A stretch of DNA of 50,901 nucleotides from DASVTR01 sp033855775 (GTDB lineage Bacteria; Acidobacteriota; Blastocatellia; Pyrinomonadales; Pyrinomonadaceae): the NCBI GenBank assembly GCA_033855775.1, contig JAWVFT010000084.1, positions 1-50,901 on the forward strand, given 5' to 3'. The notes under the pieces were generated by a model. It saw only the letters and a program-made list of their open reading frames with translations, did no database searches and was not told the origin of the DNA. A program made the translations under genes and the position numbers. Below, piece after piece: positions 35,355 to 43,999 of the stretch (its first letter is position 1; every line of letters begins with the position of its first letter).

Positions 35355-37376
35355 TTAAACGTTGAGCATTTCCCGCAAAGCTGCTTCGTCCAAGATGCTG
35401 AGGCCAAGCTCTTGAGCCTTGTCGAGCTTCGAGCCTGCGTCCGCGCCCGCCACGACGTAATCCGTTTTCTTGCCGACCGAAGAGGTGACGCGACCGCCGC
35501 GCCCCTCAATCAACTCGCGCGCTTCGTCGCGCGTCAGTGTCTCCATCTTTCCGGTCAGGACAAACTGCTTGCCAGCGAAAGCCTCGTCATGCGTCTCCGT
35601 CGCCGCGCCGTCAAGCTCAGTCCGCACGCCTGCTTCATTAAGTCTGCGACAGAGCGCGACGTTTCCCGCGTCGTCAAACCAATCGCGCACGCTCTCCGCG
35701 ACCGTCAAGCCAATCTCATGTATGGCATCGAGCGCTTCCACGCTGGCCGCGCCCAATCTTTCGAGCGAGCGAAAGTTGCGCGCAAGGATTCCGGCGGTGC
35801 GTTCGCCGACGTGGCGTATGCCAAGCCCGTAAACCAAATTCTGTAGCTCGCGCGACTTGCTCGCTTCAATCTGCGCCAGCAAGTTCGACGCGGATTTCTC
35901 GGCCATGCGCTCAAGCTCCCTCGTCTCTTCGAGCTTTAATTGATAGAGGTCGCCGACATCCTTGACCATCTTCTTTTCCACCAACTGCTCGACCAGCGCT
36001 TCGCCCAAGCCTTCGATTCGCATCGCGCGCCTTGAGGCGTAGTGCAACAGCCGCGCCTTCAACTGCGCCGCGCAATCCGCCGCGACGCAGCGCGCCACCA
36101 CTTCGCCTTCGGGACGCGAAATCACGCCGCCGCAGACGGGACACTCTGCCGGCATCACGAAAGGTTTCTCCGCGCCCGTCCGCTTTGATTCGACGACCTT
36201 GATGACCTTCGGGATAACTTCGCCGCTCTTTTCAATCAAGACGTAATCGCCGACGCGCACGTCCAGTCGTTTAATCTCGTCTTCGTTGTGCAGCGTGGCG
36301 CGGGCGACCGTGGTTCCGGCAAGCTGGACGGGTTGCAGGTTGGCGACGGGCGTGAGCGCGCCCGTGCGCCCGACCTGGACGACGATGGATTCAACGCGCG
36401 TCGTCGCCTGTCTGGCCGGATACTTGTAAGCGATAGCCCAACGCGGGGCTTTCGTCGTCGCTCCAAACTCGTCCTGCAAGGCCGTCGAGTTGACCTTCAC
36501 CACCACGCCGTCAATCTCATAGCCCAACTCGTCGCGCTTCATCTCCATCTGGTTGCAGTAATCAATCACTTCATCAATCGAAGCGCAGAGCGCGCGATTG
36601 GGATTGACCTGAAAGCCTGCCGCTTCGAGCCACGCGAGCGCGTCCCAGTGTGTCGCAAAGGGCTTGCGCTCGCCGGTGATGAGGTCGTAGGCGAACATGT
36701 CCAGGCGACGCGAGGCGACGATGCGCGGGTCAAGCTGGCGAATCGTTCCGGCGGCGGCATTGCGCGGGTTGGCAAAGCGCGCTTCGTTTGTTTCCTCGCG
36801 CTCGGCGTTAATCTTTTCAAAGACGCTACGCGAGAGATATGCCTCGCCGCGCACTTCGACAAAGCGACCGACGCGCTTGTCGTCCGTTCGCAGCCGGAGC
36901 GGAACGCTGCGAATCGTGCGCGCGTTCTGCGTCACGTCTTCGCCGCGCCGACCGTCGCCGCGCGTCACGCCGCGCACGAGCAGATTCTCTTCGTAGTGCA
37001 AAGAGATTGAGAGGCCGTCTATCTTTAACTCGGCGACATACTCGATGGGGCGACCGTCGGCCAGTTTGCGGCAACGCTCGTCGAAGGCCCGCAGGTCGTC
37101 TATGTTGTAGCTGTTGTCGAGCGAGAGCATCGGACGACGATGAACGTATTCGTTGAAGCCTTCGGCGGGGCGGCCCCCCACGCGCTGCGTCGGGCTGTCG
37201 GGCGTGACAAGCGTTGGATTCTCCGCTTCCAACGCTTGCAGGCGCGCGAGCAGTTGGTCGTATTCAACGTCGGAGATTTCCGGGTTGTCGTGAACGTAGT
37301 ACAACTCTTCGTGATGGCGAATCTCTTTGCGCAAGCGTTCAAGCTCGCGCTCGATTTTTAGTTGGCGGGCTGGCAA
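35355..37376 (-). CDS. ligA: NAD-dependent DNA ligase LigA
   Basis: 673 residues. The N-terminal Ia domain includes Tyr and His (HHEELYYVHDNPEISDVEYD), and the nucleotidyltransferase carries the adenylated Lys118 in ELKIDG. Next come the OB-fold, a four-Cys zinc finger (CPVCGG...CVAADC), helix-hairpin-helix motifs and a C-terminal BRCT domain (KQFVLTGKMETLTRDEARELI). The length is normal. It joins Okazaki fragments and nicks using NAD+. The start is TTG 37376; an in-frame TAG three codons upstream rules out a longer version. GAGG lies about 12 bases before the start. Confidence 0.97.
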   Translation of the reverse strand: MPARQLKIERELERLRKEIRHHEELYYVHDNPEISDVEYDQLLARLQALEAENPTLVTPDSPTQRVGGRPAEGFNEYVHRRPMLSLDNSYNIDDLRAFDERCRKLADGRPIEYVAELKIDGLSISLHYEENLLVRGVTRGDGRRGEDVTQNARTIRSVPLRLRTDDKRVGRFVEVRGEAYLSRSVFEKINAEREETNEARFANPRNAAAGTIRQLDPRIVASRRLDMFAYDLITGERKPFATHWDALAWLEAAGFQVNPNRALCASIDEVIDYCNQMEMKRDELGYEIDGVVVKVNSTALQDEFGATTKAPRWAIAYKYPARQATTRVESIVVQVGRTGALTPVANLQPVQLAGTTVARATLHNEDEIKRLDVRVGDYVLIEKSGEVIPKVIKVVESKRTGAEKPFVMPAECPVCGGVISRPEGEVVARCVAADCAAQLKARLLHYASRRAMRIEGLGEALVEQLVEKKMVKDVGDLYQLKLEETRELERMAEKSASNLLAQIEASKSRELQNLVYGLGIRHVGERTAGILARNFRSLERLGAASVEALDAIHEIGLTVAESVRDWFDDAGNVALCRRLNEAGVRTELDGAATETHDEAFAGKQFVLTGKMETLTRDEARELIEGRGGRVTSSVGKKTDYVVAGADAGSKLDKAQELGLSILDEAALREMLNV

Positions 37377-37445
37377 GTTTCTCTACAACCTCTTCAAAAT
37401 TGATTCGTCAAAACTGTCTCTTCGCGTCATCCATCGTCGCCGTCG

Positions 37446-38861
37446 TTATGCGCGGCTGAGGGCGACCAACTGCGTCGAGCGATTGTTGGTTTTGGGCTTG
37501 CTGCCCTGCTGGCCCAGATGATGTATGACGCGCCCGAAAAACTTGATGGCTTGCAGGTAATCGTCAATCCGAATGTTCTCGTCGGGGCCGTGCGGGTTCG
37601 AGCCGGAATAGCTCGTCCCGAAGGAGACGACGGGCGTGGGCGGTTCCTGCACGCCGCAGATGGCTCCGACGGGGCCGCTCGCCGGGTCGAGCGGATAGAC
37701 GATGGGTTCATGGCCGTAGACTTCGGGCGCGCTCTCGATAGCGGCTCGCGCGACGATTGACTGCGCCGAAGATTTCGTCACGGGCATACTGCCGAGTTCG
37801 ATTATCTCCACGTCCTTGAAGCCGCGCACGTCCAGGTGTTCGCGCAGCAGTTCGACCACAATCGCGGGCGTCAGGTCAGGCACGAGACGAAAATCCAGCC
37901 GCGCCATCGCCGTGCTCGGCAGGACGGTCTTCGGCCCCGCGTCCGTGTGGCCTGTCTGCACGCCGCAGATGGTGCAGGTCGCGCCGAAGATGTGTTCCTT
38001 GACGAGCGTGTGGCCCTTCATCCCGCGCAGCCATTGGCTGATGCGAAACTCGTTCTTCAATCCGGCCTCGTCCAACTCGATGCGCTTCAGAGCCTCGTTG
38101 TCTTCCGCCGAGACGGGCGCGATGTGCGAAGAGAAACCGTCAATCGTTATCACGCCTTTCGGCGACGTGAGAGTCGAAAGAGCCTGCGTCAGCCGCCACG
38201 CGGGGTTCGGCACAATCGCGCCCCACTTTGAATGCAGGTCTGTGCGCGCTCCGTGAACGCGCAGTTCGATGAAAGTGATGCCCTTGAAGCCGAGGCTGAT
38301 GACGAGCCGCTCCTGCGTATCCTTGTAGCCTTCTTCCCAGATGATGCCGTCGGCGCGCAGCAAGTCCGACTGCTCCGTGGTGAAGCGATAGAGACTATGG
38401 CTGCCGATGCCCGCCTCGCCTTCGACGACGAAGCGCAGGCAGACGGGCAGTTTCCCGAACGTCTTTTGATAAGCTTCGATGGCGGCGAGGCGCGCGACCA
38501 AATCGCCCTTGCTGTTGGCCGCGCCGCGCGAGTAGAGTTTGCCGTCCGTGATGCTGGCGGAAAACGGCCCGGCGGCCCAACTCGTCAACTGCCCGACCGG
38601 CGCGACATCGTAATGACCGTAGACGATAAAACAATGCGTGCCTGAGCCGAACTCGCCGAAGATAATCGGATAGCCGCTGCCAATCTTAAAGACGCGCGTG
38701 CCGCCGCCGGAGCGTTGCATCAACTGCTCGACCGCTTCAGATGTCGCGCGCACGCCCGTCCCGCGCGCCGCCACCGAAGGCATGCGACACAAGGCTTGCA
38801 AACGCTCCGTGAAGGAGCGCGCATGGCGGTCAACGTAGCGGTCGAAGCGTGTGAAAGGCAT
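37446..38861 (-). CDS. M20-family peptidase homologue with a degenerate active site
   Basis: 471 residues, the length of dipeptidases of this family, with catalytic and lid domains. His83-Asp85 (GHYDVAP) and a late His (NPHGPDENI) remain. The bridging-metal Asp in the usual RGAxDxKG is Asn116 (RGAANSKG). The paired Glu residues of the usual EGEEEIGS (general base and metal ligand) are Ala150-Gly151 (EGEAGIGS). I checked these codons directly on the DNA. It is therefore probably not a normal two-metal peptidase; it could be a binding protein or have another chemistry. It lies 70 bases upstream of ligA. It has a weak ribosome binding site. Confidence 0.85.
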   Translation of the reverse strand: MPFTRFDRYVDRHARSFTERLQALCRMPSVAARGTGVRATSEAVEQLMQRSGGGTRVFKIGSGYPIIFGEFGSGTHCFIVYGHYDVAPVGQLTSWAAGPFSASITDGKLYSRGAANSKGDLVARLAAIEAYQKTFGKLPVCLRFVVEGEAGIGSHSLYRFTTEQSDLLRADGIIWEEGYKDTQERLVISLGFKGITFIELRVHGARTDLHSKWGAIVPNPAWRLTQALSTLTSPKGVITIDGFSSHIAPVSAEDNEALKRIELDEAGLKNEFRISQWLRGMKGHTLVKEHIFGATCTICGVQTGHTDAGPKTVLPSTAMARLDFRLVPDLTPAIVVELLREHLDVRGFKDVEIIELGSMPVTKSSAQSIVARAAIESAPEVYGHEPIVYPLDPASGPVGAICGVQEPPTPVVSFGTSYSGSNPHGPDENIRIDDYLQAIKFFGRVIHHLGQQGSKPKTNNRSTQLVALSRA

Positions 38862-38881
38862 ATGCCCAAGTTACAGGCAAT

Positions 38882-39042
38882 GAGCGACGAGTGACAAGCG
38901 ATAAGCCGGAATAGTTTTTCTCTCGTCCCTTAAGATTATTCTTCTCGCCTCACGGGCAAGCGAGAAATCGCTGACAAACAAGAAATCGTTGAGAGGTAAG
39001 AATAAGTTTTCTCTCGTCACTTGTCACTCGTCACTCGTCACT
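38882..39042. repeat. Heptad inverted-repeat element, locus I
   Basis: GACGAGTGACAAG at 38886-38898 pairs perfectly with 39020-39032. The right arm continues as strict ACTCGTC heptads to 39042 and contains the GNAT stop codon (39031-39033). The left arm is in the leader of the M20-like gene. AGTGACR-type words are shared with loci A and E. Confidence 0.8.
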
Positions 39043-39816
39043 GTGGTAGAGCAGGTAACGCGGGCGCGCGTCGTCGCGCTGGAAGGCGGCGCAGACGAGA
39101 CGCGCGGCGAAGGCTTCTTCAAATTCGGCGCGGACGCGCAACTGCTCGCGTCGCGCAGCTTTCGGGTCGCTCTCGACCAGCGCGCTCCAATCCGTGGGAA
39201 TCACAATCTCTGCGGCGGGCGCGTCCTTCATAACCGCCGCGCGGCCCGCCGCCAGTTCACGAACGCGCGGGGCGAGCAAGTCCCATTCGGCGGAAAGGCG
39301 GTCGCTATCCAGACCAAGGCCGCCGGCTCGCTCGTGTGGAAACGTCAGGTAATCCGTGCCGTAAAAGTTTGTGTCGTAGGCGCGGACGGTGACGCCCAGA
39401 CGGTTGAGATTGAAGTGAGCGTTGCGGGCCTGCATCGGGTCCCAAGTCCAGTTGATGCAGCGTCTCTCTTCAAGGAGAGCGCGCTCTCGCTGCGCCCATT
39501 TCAACTGCGCCCCGACGCCCATGTTCTGAGCCGACCTGGCGACCGCCATCATGTGCGAGTAGCCGATGATTTCATTCTGGTTGCGCACGGCGACAAGGTG
39601 CAGGACAAAGCCGACGAGACGATTCTCGACGAACGCGCCGAGCGCCCATCCGCCCGCCCGCCGCGAGACAATCATGTGACGGCGCGGCGAGATTTCGAGG
39701 TCGGGCAAGCCGAACGCCTCGCGCTGCAAGCGAACGCACTCGTCAAACTCTTCCGTCGTCGCGCATTCGCGGATGACGACGACGGCTGTGTGATTTGTTG
39801 GCGGCTGGCTCTTCAT
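39031..39816 (-). CDS. GNAT-superfamily acetyltransferase, COG3375-like
   Basis: 261 residues. The GNAT core runs from about residue 12 (VVIRECATTEEFDECVRLQREAFG), with the acetyl-CoA-binding segment AVARSAQNMGVGAQLKWAQR and the strand CINWTWDPMQARNAHFNLNRLG typical of the COG3375 group. The substrate is unknown; such genes often neighbour menaquinone genes elsewhere, but none is here. The C-terminus (HSDE, stop) is encoded in a heptad arm. The ATG is preceded by GTTTCAG heptads and no Shine-Dalgarno sequence. Confidence 0.85.
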   Translation of the reverse strand: MKSQPPTNHTAVVVIRECATTEEFDECVRLQREAFGLPDLEISPRRHMIVSRRAGGWALGAFVENRLVGFVLHLVAVRNQNEIIGYSHMMAVARSAQNMGVGAQLKWAQRERALLEERRCINWTWDPMQARNAHFNLNRLGVTVRAYDTNFYGTDYLTFPHERAGGLGLDSDRLSAEWDLLAPRVRELAAGRAAVMKDAPAAEIVIPTDWSALVESDPKAARREQLRVRAEFEEAFAARLVCAAFQRDDARPRYLLYHSDE

Positions 39817-39933
39817 GTGTTTCAGGTTTCAGGTTGGCGCGGTTCGCGCTTGACCCGGATAGATGACAAGGCAAGAGCGCGCAAGGCGACAGGCGACGGG
39901 CCGGAGACGGACGCTTGCTTGCTGCCTTCGCCT

Positions 39934-41331
39934 TCAGCCTTGCGTCGGGCGGGTGGGCAACTCAATCGAGACTTTGAGGCCGCCGGACGCCGGACTCTCA
40001 AGCCGCACAGCGCCGCCGAGCGCGTCTATCAAACGGCGCGCGATGACGAGGCCGAGTTCGTTCATGCTGGCCGCGCTCTGGCTCGGCGCGCTGATGTCAA
40101 TCGGCTCGAAGATGCGCGAGAGGTCTGGCAGCGGCTCGCCTTCGTCTTCGATGGTGACGAGACAGCGCATCGGCGTCGAGCTTTCGGCGCGAACTTTGAC
40201 GACCGTCTGCTCAGGGCTGCGACTGATGGCGTGCGCGAAAAAGTTGTAGAGCACCTGTCGCAGCTTGCCTTCGTCGGAGACGATTGATTGCAGCTTCTCC
40301 TCCGGCTGGCAATCAATCTGGACGCCCTGCTTCTGCGCGAGCCGACCGACCGCCGCGCACGATTCGCGCAAGGTTTCGCGCAAAGAAAATTCGTGCAGGA
40401 ACAACTCGGACTGCCCGGCTTCGAGGCGCGAGAGGTCAACCAGTTGGTTGAGGCTCGTTTGCAGTTGCAGGCCGGAGGATTGAATCTTTTCGCAGAAGCG
40501 ATGCTGTTTCTCGGTCAGCTTTTCGTAGTCCACCAGAATTTCGGCGAAGCCGAGCATGGAGGTCAAAGGCGTTCTTAGCTCATGCGACATGCGCGCCAGA
40601 AAGAGCGAGCGATAATGGCCGACGTGGCGCAACTCGCGGTTCGCTGCTTCCAGTTCGCGCTCGCGTTGTTGTGATTGTTCGACCAACTCTTCGATGCGTT
40701 GATGCTGCTCGCGCACGGCCTGCGCGCGGCGCGCGTTGCCGACAGCGATGACAATCAAGGGAGCGATGAAGCGCAGCCCGTCGAGCGCGGCGCGCAGTCG
40801 TTCCGGGTGCGCTGTGATGGCGACGAGCGAGCCGACGAGCGCGCCGCGCGCGTGAATCGGGATGACCACGCTGGCACGCTGTCCGCCTTCATCGAGAGCC
40901 TGCCGCGCCTCCGTCGCAAACTCTTCTCGCTCTTTGGCGCGGCTCACGTCCGGCTCGGCTCCGCCGTCGTCGGCCCAGACTTCCAACTCGCGCTCGTCCT
41001 GTTCGACGGCTTCGACCATCCGCGCTCCGATGCTGCGCGCTCTCTCTTCGTCGAGGTCTTCATCCTTGTGCATCGCGCTCTCGCGCAGGCGTCCGTCTTC
41101 GTCGCGCAGGTGAATGATGATGCAGCAGAGATTCCAATGGCAGAGCAGAATTTTCGAGAAGGCGGCGCACACCTCCGCCGGAGTGCAGATGGCATCCGGC
41201 GAATAACTCTGCGTGTAGAACAACTCCAGAATGTCTTTGTTTAAGGAGATGAGATCGCGCAGGCGCGCTTCCGGCGACAGTTGCTCTGAAGCAGCTATGG
41301 CGGCTGCTTGCTCTGCTGATTGCTTGCTCAT
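39934..41331 (-). CDS. Sensor histidine kinase with GAF-like input domain
   Basis: 465 residues from ATG 41331; a GTG at 41337 would add two. A GAF-like sensory part (about 35-205) is followed by a coiled coil (205-240) rich in Gln/Glu. The dimerisation domain has the phospho-accepting His250 in ARMSHELRTPLTSM. The C-terminal ATPase has LRQVLYNFFAHAISRS, EDEGEPLPDL and a Gly-rich lid. No membrane segment is seen, so it is a soluble kinase. In the N-box the usual second Asn (LLxNA) is His, and the DxGxG box has lost its second Gly, so ATP use may be weak. It is divergent from the DUF4388 gene, and no partner regulator is adjacent. Confidence 0.88.
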   Translation of the reverse strand: MSKQSAEQAAAIAASEQLSPEARLRDLISLNKDILELFYTQSYSPDAICTPAEVCAAFSKILLCHWNLCCIIIHLRDEDGRLRESAMHKDEDLDEERARSIGARMVEAVEQDERELEVWADDGGAEPDVSRAKEREEFATEARQALDEGGQRASVVIPIHARGALVGSLVAITAHPERLRAALDGLRFIAPLIVIAVGNARRAQAVREQHQRIEELVEQSQQRERELEAANRELRHVGHYRSLFLARMSHELRTPLTSMLGFAEILVDYEKLTEKQHRFCEKIQSSGLQLQTSLNQLVDLSRLEAGQSELFLHEFSLRETLRESCAAVGRLAQKQGVQIDCQPEEKLQSIVSDEGKLRQVLYNFFAHAISRSPEQTVVKVRAESSTPMRCLVTIEDEGEPLPDLSRIFEPIDISAPSQSAASMNELGLVIARRLIDALGGAVRLESPASGGLKVSIELPTRPTQG

Positions 41332-41573
41332 TGGCACACAGGGCGGCTCGTCACTCGCGCGAAACGTCTTGGAGGCCGCAACTTTTTTCTGAACTTTAGT
41401 TGGGCAATAATATAGTGCGGCGGCGGCGGCAGTGTCAAAGGAAAGCGGCGGCCAGCTTCAGCCATCAATCAGCGGCAACGGAAAACCGGCGACGGGCGAG
41501 CGAAAGCAGTTTGCCACCTTCTATTTTTTCGCGCGCGTGCGTTATGATGCTGAACGGGATAAAGAGCGGGCGC

Positions 41574-43178
41574 ATGACTGGTCAACTACGCGAGCATCCA
41601 CTCGCCGAACTGCTACAAGAAATTTCCGCTGCCGGATTATCGGGCGCTTTGCGTTTGGAGCAGGAGCGACTCAAGACGGTCGTCTATCTGGCCGAAGGCG
41701 AGTTGGTTTACGTCGCGTCGAACCTGCGGCTGCATCGCTTTGTGGAATGCCTGCGCCGCTGGCAGTCGCTTCCGGCAGAGCAGTTGTCAACGTTCTCTGC
41801 GAACATGCCCGACCAGGATTTGGCGGCGGCCTTGATGAAGGATGAACTGCTCAGCCGCGAACAACTCGCGGCCTTGCAAGCGCGACAGGCAGCCGAGATG
41901 CTGCGGCCCGCGCTGCTCTGGACTGAAGGCTTTTGGGAGTTTGACGCGCGCGTGCGAATGGCTCAGGAGTTGCGCGTCAGCCTCGACTTGAGAAAGTTGC
42001 TGTTGGAAGGCGCGCGTCGTTTGCCGCCGGAGTTCGCGGCATCCAGAATCTCAAACACGGACGAAAAACTTCTCCCGCGACACGGCGCGCAGTCCAATCT
42101 GGAACTGCTGCCGAAGGAGGCTTTCGTGCTCTCGCGTCTTGACGCGCCGTTGACTGTCTCCGAGTTGCTTTCCATCAGCACGCTGCCGGAAGCGGAGACG
42201 CTGCACATCGTCTACACGCTGGCTCTCGGCGGCCTCGTCGAACGCGAGCGATGGCCGCGGGCTTTCTCGGCGGAGACGATTGAGCGGGCGCGTTCGGTCA
42301 AGGCTCCGTCGAAGAACGAGGCGGGCGCGCCCGTCGTTGAGCAAGCGGCGGCAAAGGCCGGCGCAAGCGTTCCGGTCGAAGCGGCGGCAACGGTCGTCGT
42401 CGCGGCGGAAGCGGTCGAAGAGTTCGGTGTGGAAGATTTTTTGGCGCGGCTGGATGTGGCCGGGACTCATTACGAAGTGTTGGGCGTGCGCCGCAGTTCG
42501 TCGCCCGGCGAAATTAAAAGCTCTTATCACAAGCTGGCCAAGCGTTTTCATCCAGACCGCTTTCACAAGGACGCGGACGTTGCCTTGCGCGCAAGAATCG
42601 AAGAGGCCTTCGCGCGGGTCGCGCAGGCGTATGAGACGCTCAAGGAAAAACAGTCGCGGGCCACTTATGACCTCAAGCTCTTGCAAGCGCCCGCCGCCGC
42701 TAAGCCGCAGTCCGCAAGCACAGTCTCCGGGCCGCAGGCGCAGAGCAGCAGCAGCAGCGCGGGCAACGCTGTGAAAAAGCCGGGGGCGACCGAAGCGGGC
42801 GCCGGCATCATGGCGCGGCAGGCTGAAGAGAGTTTCGGGCGCGGGCTGGTGGCCTTGCGGCAGAGCAAGCTGACGGCGGCCCTCGCTGCTTTCGCGGAAG
42901 CCGCGCGGCTGGCTCCGAGCGAAGCGCGCTATAGAGCCTATTATGGTCGCTCTCTGGCCGAGAAGGAGAGCATGCGGCGTCAGGCTGAGACTGAGCTTAA
43001 GGTTGCCATCGCTCTGGACGGCTCCAACGCGAGCTATCATGTGATGCTCGCGGAATTATACGTGAAGCTTGGCTTGCCGCGCCGCGCGCAAAGCGAACTG
43101 GAACGCGCGCTCGCCCTCGATTCACAAAACGCGGCAGCGCGCCAACTGCTCAACACCTTGCAGGCTGCGAAAGGATAG
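41574..43178 (+). CDS. DUF4388 - DnaJ - TPR fusion protein
   Basis: 534 residues. ATG 41574 was chosen because DUF4388 begins there (MTGQLREHPLAELLQEI) and a frame upstream encodes only random sequence; ATG 41547 is possible. Domains: DUF4388 (about 1-125), a winged region (170-235), an Ala/Val-rich linker (245-285), a J-domain (about 295-368) with the intact HPD at 326-328, then Ser-rich linker and TPR-like helices (about 415-530). DUF4388 occurs in delta-proteobacterial and acidobacterial regulators. The J-domain suggests recruitment of an Hsp70. It probably serves an adaptor or regulatory role in the cytosol. Confidence 0.85.
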   Translation: MTGQLREHPLAELLQEISAAGLSGALRLEQERLKTVVYLAEGELVYVASNLRLHRFVECLRRWQSLPAEQLSTFSANMPDQDLAAALMKDELLSREQLAALQARQAAEMLRPALLWTEGFWEFDARVRMAQELRVSLDLRKLLLEGARRLPPEFAASRISNTDEKLLPRHGAQSNLELLPKEAFVLSRLDAPLTVSELLSISTLPEAETLHIVYTLALGGLVERERWPRAFSAETIERARSVKAPSKNEAGAPVVEQAAAKAGASVPVEAAATVVVAAEAVEEFGVEDFLARLDVAGTHYEVLGVRRSSSPGEIKSSYHKLAKRFHPDRFHKDADVALRARIEEAFARVAQAYETLKEKQSRATYDLKLLQAPAAAKPQSASTVSGPQAQSSSSSAGNAVKKPGATEAGAGIMARQAEESFGRGLVALRQSKLTAALAAFAEAARLAPSEARYRAYYGRSLAEKESMRRQAETELKVAIALDGSNASYHVMLAELYVKLGLPRRAQSELERALALDSQNAAARQLLNTLQAAKG

Positions 43179-43293
43179 CGCGGCGCCGTCATGAGGGCCG
43201 CGCGCGTGAGACGGATGAGCTATCAGTCAGTTCTATTTTATTCCGCGCGGGCTGTGGCTCTGCGCCGCCGCGTTGCCGGTTCATAGTTAAAAA

Positions 43294-43992
43294 ATGTCTT
43301 CCATTCACCTTGATTTTGCAGAGCACGAGCGCGCCGCCGGGGAAGCCTTTCTACGGCTAGCCGACGCCGCAGATGAGTTTGAGGGTTACGCTCATCCGCA
43401 CGCGGCGCGCATCGCAAGGCTGGCCGATGAAGTCGCCAAGCTCTTTCATCTGGCGCAGCACGACCGCGCTTCGCTCAGGCTTGCGGCTCTGGCCCACGAC
43501 CTCGGCGAAGTCGCCATGGAGCGCGACTACATCAAGCGCGCAGGGCCGCTCAGCCCGGAAGAGCGTCTTGACTTGGCGCGTCATGCGGTCATCGGCGAGC
43601 AGGAGGCCGCGCGCGCAGGGGCCGACCGTGGCGCGCAACTGCTCGTGCGCTGGCATCAGGAATGGTGGAACGGCGCGGGCTACCCGGACGCCCTGCGCCG
43701 CGAAGAGATACCGCTCGCCGCGCGCATCCTGCGCGTCGTCGATTCCTACTGCGCGTTGACGGACGCACGCCCCTTTCGTCCGGCTGAAACGGAAGAGCGC
43801 GCCCGCGCGCATCTGGCCGAGTGGGCCGGAATCGAATTTGACCCCGGCGTAGTCCGCGCCTTTCTCTCGCTCGCTCCCTTGAGCGAACTGAAATCTTATG
43901 CGCAGGCGGAGAGAGAAAGCGAAGCGGCTGAAGCGTGGAGCGCGGAGACAGAAGACGGTTCGCTCTCGTCGGCTTCCGACTCCCGTTTGTGA
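43294..43992 (+). CDS. HD-GYP-type phosphohydrolase domain protein
   Basis: 232 residues. Metal-binding residues follow the HD-GYP order: His37 in HPHAARI, His68-Asp69 in AHDLGE, His97, His121 in WHQEWWNGAGYP, and a later Asp150 (RVVDSYCALTDARPF). The typical HDIGK Lys is Glu here (DLGE), a departure that may affect cyclic-di-GMP binding or catalysis. The family hydrolyses cyclic dinucleotides. The protein has no sensory or receiver part. It follows the DUF4388 gene by about 115 bases and precedes the D12-like gene by 7, so all three may be co-transcribed. Confidence 0.85.
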   Translation: MSSIHLDFAEHERAAGEAFLRLADAADEFEGYAHPHAARIARLADEVAKLFHLAQHDRASLRLAALAHDLGEVAMERDYIKRAGPLSPEERLDLARHAVIGEQEAARAGADRGAQLLVRWHQEWWNGAGYPDALRREEIPLAARILRVVDSYCALTDARPFRPAETEERARAHLAEWAGIEFDPGVVRAFLSLAPLSELKSYAQAERESEAAEAWSAETEDGSLSSASDSRL

Positions 43993-43999
43993 GACTTCC

